From: PVC group bacterium
Lineage (GTDB): Bacteria > Verrucomicrobiota > Kiritimatiellia > CAIKKV01 > PXCX01
Direction of reading: 5' to 3'
Length of the DNA stretch: 10,914 nucleotides
Assembly: GCA_003565195.1 (NCBI GenBank)
Contig: PXCX01000119.1
Location: 1 to 10,914, forward strand
Below are positions 6,378 through 10,914 of this stretch, one piece after another; within the stretch, counting starts at the first letter, position 1; each line of letters starts with the position of its first letter. The notes under the pieces are model-generated. The model saw only the letters and a program-made list of their open reading frames with translations. It ran no database searches and was not told where the DNA came from. A program made the translations under genes and the position numbers.

Positions 6378-7210
6378 TCATTGAACCCCACATCCATATG
6401 TTTTCACGGACAACCGACGATTACCAGTCCATGTACCGCGCCGGGATCCGGGTCTGTGTCGAGCCGTCCTTCTGGTTGGGTGGCGACCGGCGGTATGCCG
6501 GTACATTTTTCGACTATTTCAGGCTGATTCTCGAATTCGAAACGGTTCGCGCCCGGCGCTTCGGCATCGACCATTTTGCCGCCATTGCCTGCAATCCCAA
6601 GGAGGCATCGAACACCCGGCTGGTCGATGAAGTGTTGGCCGGAATGGGCGAATATCTCGATCACGAACGATGTGTCGCGCTGGGTGAAACAGGATTCGAT
6701 CAAATCAACGATGCCGAAGAATATGCCCTGTTGCGCCAACTGAAAATTGCGCAGGAACGCGCATTGCCCGTGATTATCCATCTGCCGCATGTCAATAAAT
6801 CCGCCGGTATCGAGCGAACCGTGCAATGCCTTCGCAAAGTAGGGATGGATGAACGCAACGTGTATCTGGACCACAATACCGAGGATACGATCGATATGGC
6901 GCTTGATGAAACCCGTTGCGTTTGCGGATTGACGGTGTATCCGTATTCTAAACTGACGCCGCAACGTGTCAGCGCGATCGTGCGGCGTGTCGGCAGCGAA
7001 CGGATCATCGTCAGCGGTTCGGCGGACTGGGGCGTATCCGATCCGTTAAGTTTGGTCAAGGTTGTCGAATATCTGAAAGCGGATGGTCATGCTGAAGCGA
7101 CCATTGATAGGCTGGTGTTTGCCAATGCCATGGCGTTTTATTCGAGAAGCCCGAACTGGCGGCCCCGGTTCGATTTGAAACCGGTCGATCCATCCGAGTT
7201 TCAGCGCTAG
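6374..7210 (+). CDS. eboB: EboB-type TatD-like metal-dependent hydrolase
   Basis: This 278-residue protein is an amidohydrolase-superfamily TIM barrel of the TatD type. Metal-site residues are all visible: H6 and H8 (EPHIHMF), E105 (GETGFD), H136 (IIHLPH), H167 (YLDHNTE) and D218 (GSADWG). TatD proteins are usually described as nucleases, but the ebo branch sits in a conserved metabolic cluster, so a hydrolytic step on the ebo metabolite is more likely. N-terminal PHIHM and the YPYSKLTPQR and SADWG segments are features of this branch rather than of general TatD. The start overlaps the methyltransferase stop by 4 bp, and eboC begins 63 bp downstream. Assignment rests on family features plus the neighbouring eboC, eboF, eboD and eboE. 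Confidence 0.88.
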   Translation: MIIEPHIHMFSRTTDDYQSMYRAGIRVCVEPSFWLGGDRRYAGTFFDYFRLILEFETVRARRFGIDHFAAIACNPKEASNTRLVDEVLAGMGEYLDHERCVALGETGFDQINDAEEYALLRQLKIAQERALPVIIHLPHVNKSAGIERTVQCLRKVGMDERNVYLDHNTEDTIDMALDETRCVCGLTVYPYSKLTPQRVSAIVRRVGSERIIVSGSADWGVSDPLSLVKVVEYLKADGHAEATIDRLVFANAMAFYSRSPNWRPRFDLKPVDPSEFQR

Positions 7211-7260
7211 CGACGCCATTTCCCTGAGAAGTTACAGGCAAGCATCAAAGAAGGCTGAAT

Positions 7261-7276
7261 AACCATTGAACCATTG
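7261..7276 (+). repeat. Tandem 8-bp repeat over the eboC start
   Basis: AACCATTG occurs twice in direct tandem and its second copy supplies the TTG start codon of eboC; the following AAC extends the period slightly. Such short repeats can change copy number by slippage, which would alter ribosome-site spacing or the available start. It is too short to be sure that it is more than chance. Confidence 0.5.
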
Positions 7277-8194
7277 AACGCAAAAGACTTTCAGTACGTA
7301 TCCTGGCTTTCACTGATTCGCTTGCCGAATTTGTTGACGGTCCCCGGGGATCCGGTCGCCGGTTTTTTGCTGGCTGCGGCGGTGGGTGGCGCCGGTTTCG
7401 CCGGTGGATGGGGCAGGGCGGCGGTGGCCGCGATGGTGTCCATGCTGATCTACGCCCAAGGTTTGATCCAAAACGATCTCTTCGATATTCGCGAAGATCG
7501 CTTGTTCAGGCCACAACGTCCGTTGCCGTCCGGGAACGTTGCTATCCGTCCGGCGATCGCGGTCTGCGTTCTTCTGACGGTATCCGGAGTTGTCACGGCA
7601 AGCTTGATTGGCCGTCAGGGTGTGTTGCTGGCCGTGGGATTGACGGCGACCGTGTTTGGTTACAATGCGGGATTGAAGCGCAATCGCGTTCTAGGACCGC
7701 TGACGATGGGAACGTGTCGCGCGCTCAGCCTGGCGCTGGGCGTCGTCGCCGCCGGTATCCAAGTTTTGGCGCCGCCGGTATTGGTCGCCATTGCGTTGCT
7801 GGGCGTTTACGTGGCTGCGGTGACGTCGATTGCCGCCGATGAAACCCGGACCGTCAAACCGGGTTTCAGGCGCTGGTGTCCTGCGTTCGTTTTGCTGGCG
7901 GGTTTTGCGCTGCTCGGCTGGACGACCTTTCGTGCCGGGTTGACAGCCTGGCCGTACGCGTTTGGGTTCGGCTGGCCGATGGCGCTTTGGGCTGGTGGGG
8001 TAGGGTGCCGGCTCGGCGGGACCGTGCAACCGGAGCGGATTCAGGAAAGCGTGGTGCGCTGGTTGCGTGGAATCCTATTCCTGCAGTTCGTCCTGATTTC
8101 GATTGGATGGGGTTCCATGGTTGCGCCGGCTATTATATTTTTGATAGGATGGCTTGTTCATCGCCGGCTTTCCCGGTGGGTTGCCTGTACCTGA
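7274..8194 (+). CDS. eboC: EboC, UbiA-like membrane prenyltransferase
   Basis: This 306-residue integral membrane protein has about eight or nine hydrophobic helices. The first UbiA motif is intact: N67-D68-x2-D71-x3-D75 (NDLFDIRED) followed by DRLFRPQRPLPSG. Other family marks are the LIRLPNLLTVPGDPVAG opening and GYNAGLKR...GPLTMGTCRALSL. The second Asp-rich motif is weak: around D189 the sequence reads AADETRT rather than a clear D-x3-D. UbiA enzymes attach a polyprenyl chain to an aromatic or polyol acceptor; in ebo clusters EboC is thought to act on, or help move, the cluster's metabolite at the membrane. The start is uncertain: no ATG is available near the family N-terminus, so TTG at 7274 is chosen, about 20 nt after AAGAAGG; an ATT at 7265 is also in frame. 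An 8-bp tandem repeat covers the start. Confidence 0.88.
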   Translation: MNAKDFQYVSWLSLIRLPNLLTVPGDPVAGFLLAAAVGGAGFAGGWGRAAVAAMVSMLIYAQGLIQNDLFDIREDRLFRPQRPLPSGNVAIRPAIAVCVLLTVSGVVTASLIGRQGVLLAVGLTATVFGYNAGLKRNRVLGPLTMGTCRALSLALGVVAAGIQVLAPPVLVAIALLGVYVAAVTSIAADETRTVKPGFRRWCPAFVLLAGFALLGWTTFRAGLTAWPYAFGFGWPMALWAGGVGCRLGGTVQPERIQESVVRWLRGILFLQFVLISIGWGSMVAPAIIFLIGWLVHRRLSRWVACT

Positions 8195-8209
8195 GATCGG
8201 TTATTGTTG

Positions 8210-9490
8210 ATGAAAAGAATGCTTGTGATTCAAGTCGCGGCGCTTTCTTATGAAACCGCGCGCGAACTTAATCTGGATTTAACGTTCCATGCCGGGAAAA
8301 GCGTGTTCCCGGCGGTTACCTGCACGGTCCAAGCGACCTTGCGGACCGCCGCCTTGCCGTCAAAGCACGGCATGGTGGCCAACGGGCGCTATTATCGGGA
8401 ATTGCGCAAAATCATGTTCTGGGAACAATCGTCCGCGCTGGTCGGCGGAGCACGTATCTGGCATGATTTCCGGCAGGCCGGCGGCCGGGTGGCCATGCTT
8501 TTCTGGCAACAGAGTATGGGTGAAACGGTGGACATGCTTTTGACGCCCGCGCCGATCCACCGTCATGGCGGCGGCATGATTCAAGACTGTTACGGCCGGC
8601 CGGATACCTTGTATGCCGATCTGTGCCGCCGGCTGGGGCGTCCCTTCCGGCTACGCCAATACTGGGGGCCGGCGGCAAGCGCACGGGTTGGCGACTGGAT
8701 TGCCGAAGCGACGGCGTCGCTGATTCCCGATACGAATCTTGCGCCGCATCTTTGCCTGACCTATTTGCCTTCGCTGGATTACGATTTTCAGCGGTTTGGG
8801 CCGCAACACCCGCGCGCAAAACGTGCCGTCGTGCGTTTGCGCCAACAAATCGAATTGCTGCTGGCTGCCGCCGGCCGGAACGGTTATGAGGTGACGGTTT
8901 GCGGTGATTATGCCGTTGCACCCTGTTCCGGTCCGGCTGTCTTCCCGAACCGGATTCTGTGCGAGCATGGCGTGATGAAGACACGCGATGTGCGCGGGCA
9001 GCAATATCCGGATTTGCATACTTCGCGCGCCTTTGCAGTGGTGGACCACGAAGTGGCGCATATTTATGTGGCCGACGAAACCGATCGCGATTCCGTGCGC
9101 CGGCTGTTGGAACAGAGCGACGGAATCGAGACTGTATTGATGCCGGCGGAACGGGATCGAATGGGGATCGATCATCCCAATGCCGGCGAACTGATTGCCG
9201 TCGCGCAACCCGGTCGCTGGTTTGCCTATCCCTGGTGGACGCAGCATCGCAACGCGCCGGACTATGCCGGCCATGTCGATATTCATAACAAACCCGGGTT
9301 CGATCCCTGTGAATTGTTTTTTTCGTTATATCCGCCGGGAATCAGCCGGGATACGCAACGCATCCGCGGTACGCATGGACGAATCGATGCCGGCCGCGAA
9401 ATTGCAACGGCTTCGACGGTGGAATCGCTGGCGGCGCCCGGCGGCTTACTGGAATTGGCGCAGGGATTGAAGCTGTGGCTGGGAACGTGA
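8210..9490 (+). CDS. eboF: EboF, type I phosphodiesterase/alkaline phosphatase-superfamily protein
   Basis: This 426-residue protein belongs to the nucleotide pyrophosphatase/phosphodiesterase (NPP) branch of the alkaline phosphatase superfamily. The nucleophile region FPAVTCTVQ gives T37, followed by LPSKHGMVANG (49-59), matching the NPP PExHGIxxN block. D190 (LPSLDYDFQ), D233 (GDY) and H389 (GTHGR) match metal ligands. Three further ligands look replaced: the first Asp is Ala (VAALS, 9-13), the His after D190 is Q194, and the SDHG His is Y234. From memory other ebo phosphodiesterases have the same kind of changes, so the family may bind one metal or act differently. The ATG at 8210 is preferred to two in-frame TTG codons just upstream. 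The gene starts 15 bp after eboC, and its TGA overlaps the eboD ATG as TGATG. No signal peptide is visible, so it appears cytoplasmic. Confidence 0.85.
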   Translation: MKRMLVIQVAALSYETARELNLDLTFHAGKSVFPAVTCTVQATLRTAALPSKHGMVANGRYYRELRKIMFWEQSSALVGGARIWHDFRQAGGRVAMLFWQQSMGETVDMLLTPAPIHRHGGGMIQDCYGRPDTLYADLCRRLGRPFRLRQYWGPAASARVGDWIAEATASLIPDTNLAPHLCLTYLPSLDYDFQRFGPQHPRAKRAVVRLRQQIELLLAAAGRNGYEVTVCGDYAVAPCSGPAVFPNRILCEHGVMKTRDVRGQQYPDLHTSRAFAVVDHEVAHIYVADETDRDSVRRLLEQSDGIETVLMPAERDRMGIDHPNAGELIAVAQPGRWFAYPWWTQHRNAPDYAGHVDIHNKPGFDPCELFFSLYPPGISRDTQRIRGTHGRIDAGREIATASTVESLAAPGGLLELAQGLKLWLGT

Positions 9491-10716
9491 TGCGAGATCT
9501 TCAAACAAATCAGCGCACTGCCCGTGGCGGGGAGCGAGACGATGTGTATTTGCAACGATTCACGGTTGAATTCGAATATCCCGTCCATTTTACGCACGGC
9601 CTGTTCGATCCTGCAAACGACTTGCTGGACCATGTTCTTGACCGGCGCGGTGTGGACGGCGTCCGTAAGGTCCAAGTATTTCTTGATCGCGGTCTGGTCC
9701 AGGCTTGGCCGGACATGACGCGCGCGGTCAAGCGCTGGTTTGACGATCGCACTGACCGGTTCCAGTCGGCCTCGATGCCGCGGATATTGCCGGGGGGCGA
9801 GACCGCGAAACACGGCTGGAAACATGTGGGCGCCGTGATGCGTACGCTGGGCCGGTTGCATCTCGACCGGCACGCGCTGGTTATCGGCATCGGTGGTGGT
9901 GCCATGCTGGATATGCTGGGTCTGGCCGTGTCCCTGGTGCATCGCGGTCTGCGATTCGTCCGCATACCGACCACCACGCTGGCGCAGTGCGATGCTGCGG
10001 TCGGTGTAAAGAACGGTATCGACGCCCATGGAATGAAAAATTTCGCCGGCACCTTTGCTGCACCGTTCGCCGTGATCGCCGATTTCGATTTCTTGCGAAC
10101 CCTCTCGCCGCGCGACTGGATCGGCGGCGTCGCCGAGGCGTTCAAGGTGGCCATGATCAAGGATACCCGTTTTTTTGATTTTCTGTGCGAACACGCCGGC
10201 GCGCTGGCCACCCGGGACGCAACGGCCATGGATCGTACGATCCGACAGTGCGCCACGATTCATCTTGATCATATCCGCTTGGGTGGCGACCCGTTTGAAA
10301 CCGGATCGGCACGCCCGCTTGACTTCGGACATTGGGCTGCTCATCAGATCGAATGCATCAGCGGCTACCGGGTGGGGCACGGACAGGCAACCGCCATCGG
10401 GATGGCCATCGATTCGCATTACGCCATGCAGACCGGACTGTTGTCTGCACCGGAATACGAATCTCTGATCAGGGCGTTGACGACATGCGAATTGCCGGTA
10501 TGGGATCCCTGTCTTGAGGAACGAAACGAACACGGACAACGGCGGGTGTTGGCGGGATTGGAGAGCTTTCGCGAACATCTTGGCGGCAAACTGACCGTTA
10601 CCCTGCCGCAAGGTATCGGTGCACGATGTGAAGTGCATGTCATGGACGATGACCGGATCGAATGCGCGATCAAGGCATTGGAGACGATAACCGGTCGAAC
10701 GGTTCGAAGTTCATGA
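9490..10716 (+). CDS. eboD: EboD, dehydroquinate synthase-like sugar phosphate cyclase
   Basis: This 408-residue protein belongs to the sugar phosphate cyclase family (dehydroquinate synthase, EEVS, DOIS). Family blocks in order are GGETAKHG (102-109), the NAD-binding GIGGGAMLD (133-141), RGLRFVRIPTTTLAQCDAAVGVKNG (two adjoining stretches, 152-176), MKNFAGTF (182-189), and VAEAFK (214-219). Zinc ligands are E216, H281 (DFGHWAAH) and H297 (GHGQA). It is longer than bacterial AroB (about 360), with N- and C-terminal extensions. D278 stands where dehydroquinate synthases usually have Asn in their LNxGH motif; this hints at a C7-cyclitol or other non-shikimate product, but the substrate is unknown. 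The ATG at 9490 shares one base with the eboF stop; GTG at 9475 would add five residues. It probably supplies the cyclic core of the ebo metabolite from a sugar phosphate. Confidence 0.9.
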   Translation: MRDLQTNQRTARGGERDDVYLQRFTVEFEYPVHFTHGLFDPANDLLDHVLDRRGVDGVRKVQVFLDRGLVQAWPDMTRAVKRWFDDRTDRFQSASMPRILPGGETAKHGWKHVGAVMRTLGRLHLDRHALVIGIGGGAMLDMLGLAVSLVHRGLRFVRIPTTTLAQCDAAVGVKNGIDAHGMKNFAGTFAAPFAVIADFDFLRTLSPRDWIGGVAEAFKVAMIKDTRFFDFLCEHAGALATRDATAMDRTIRQCATIHLDHIRLGGDPFETGSARPLDFGHWAAHQIECISGYRVGHGQATAIGMAIDSHYAMQTGLLSAPEYESLIRALTTCELPVWDPCLEERNEHGQRRVLAGLESFREHLGGKLTVTLPQGIGARCEVHVMDDDRIECAIKALETITGRTVRSS

Positions 10717-10824
10717 TTGCCTGAAATCGTTGACGGATATTCATGCTAGCTCCTAATCATGGATTTCTTGAGTAGATGAGTCAAACATTTCCGCGAAGTT
10801 TCTTTGAAATGGCAACGTTTTGAG
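10717..10824 (+). other. Gap between eboD and eboE
   Basis: This 108-bp gap is AT-rich and holds no gene or strong hairpin that I can see. TTGACG (10730-10735) followed 18 bp later by TAATCA is a poor promoter match. The other ebo genes are nearly contiguous, so the gap may mark an internal start of transcription for eboE, or a lost small gene. Confidence 0.4.
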
Positions 10825-10914
10825 ATGAAATACCAAGATCAACCGCCGCTCCATTTGACCTACTGTCTGAACGTCCATCCCGGCGAGACATGGGAAGAAA
10901 ATTTCGCGGCAATC
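10825..10914 (+). CDS. eboE: EboE, TIM-barrel protein (5' end only)
   Basis: Thirty codons run in an open frame to the window edge. The stretch LHLTYCLNVHPGETWEEN is highly typical of the EboE/xylose-isomerase-like TIM-barrel family (HLTYCxNIHPGExW). The ATG at 10825 puts this motif at residues 9-26, the usual place; TTG at 10804 is an in-frame alternative. No good ribosome site is seen, only a GAG immediately before the ATG. Its position after eboD completes the ebo order. EboE is a predicted sugar isomerase or epimerase-like enzyme of unknown substrate. The 3' part lies outside the window. Confidence 0.85.
   Translation, partial: MKYQDQPPLHLTYCLNVHPGETWEENFAAI

Noticed and set aside
6374..7210. 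Housekeeping TatD DNase
   Set aside because: The fold and ligands agree, but the gene is embedded between a methyltransferase and UbiA/EboD/EboF genes, and several segments differ from general TatD.
9283..10638. Long minus-strand open frame (451 codons) opposite eboD
   Set aside because: It runs antisense to eboD, whose motifs are unmistakable; the translation is rich in His, Arg and Gln with no domain, as expected of a shadow in GC-rich coding DNA.
9490..10716. Shikimate-pathway 3-dehydroquinate synthase (aroB)
   Set aside because: The DFGHWAAH motif, extra length and ebo neighbours point to EboD, not the housekeeping enzyme.
1..10914. Mobile elements, CRISPR arrays, tRNA or rRNA genes
   Set aside because: No transposase or integrase, no regularly spaced repeats and no RNA-gene signatures were seen; base composition is even across the genes.

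Overview
The window looks like chromosomal DNA from an anaerobic or microaerophilic, didermal (Gram-negative-type) bacterium of moderately high GC. The anaerobic reading rests on a clostridial/thermotogal-type single-cluster ferredoxin, a superoxide reductase, and a regulatory gene set usually seen beside [FeFe]-hydrogenase operons. The diderm reading rests on a membrane-anchored SurA/PpiD-like folding factor and on ebo genes. The style resembles the PVC group (Kiritimatiellota/Lentisphaerae/Verrucomicrobia), but this is an impression and no phylogenetic marker proves it.

Layout. (1) 1-1913, plus strand: a good sigma70-type promoter (TTGACA-17 bp-TATTAT) drives a single membrane-anchored SurA_N/PpiD-like protein. 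(2) 1928-2564, minus strand, convergent with it: a two-gene redox unit, a [4Fe-4S] ferredoxin followed 4 bp later by a protein joining an N-terminal rubredoxin-like knuckle to a superoxide reductase domain. (3) 2705-5071, minus strand: a compact four-gene operon, DRTGG protein, then CBS-pair/HATPase (RsbW-like) protein, then a second DRTGG protein, then a PHP phosphoesterase, behind a TTGAAA-17 bp-TATGAT promoter. This set normally accompanies hydrogenase subunits, and none is present here. (4) 5072-5378: a divergent control region with the minus-strand promoter, a perfect 6-1-6 palindrome and a hairpin flanked by A6 tracts. (5) 5379-10914, plus strand: an ebo-type cluster in the order SAM O-methyltransferase, eboB (TatD-like), eboC (UbiA-like), eboF (type I phosphodiesterase-like), eboD (dehydroquinate synthase-like cyclase), eboE (TIM barrel, cut by the window end).

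How the genes may work together. The ebo genes occur together in cyanobacteria, Bacteroidetes, proteobacteria and eustigmatophyte plastids. They are linked to delivery of a metabolite to the periplasm (scytonemin precursor in Nostoc) and to nematode repulsion in Pseudomonas (EDB operon). The biochemical product is still unknown. Here eboA is not seen, and an O-methyltransferase sits in first position, translationally coupled to eboB by an ATGA overlap. The most interesting point in the window is therefore a variant ebo pathway in a probable anaerobe: a sugar-phosphate-derived cyclitol-like core (EboD) that may be prenylated or membrane-linked (EboC), processed by EboB/E/F, and methylated. The redox pair and the DRTGG/CBS-HATPase/PHP operon are probably independent neighbours: oxidative-stress defence and a redox or hydrogenase-linked signalling module.
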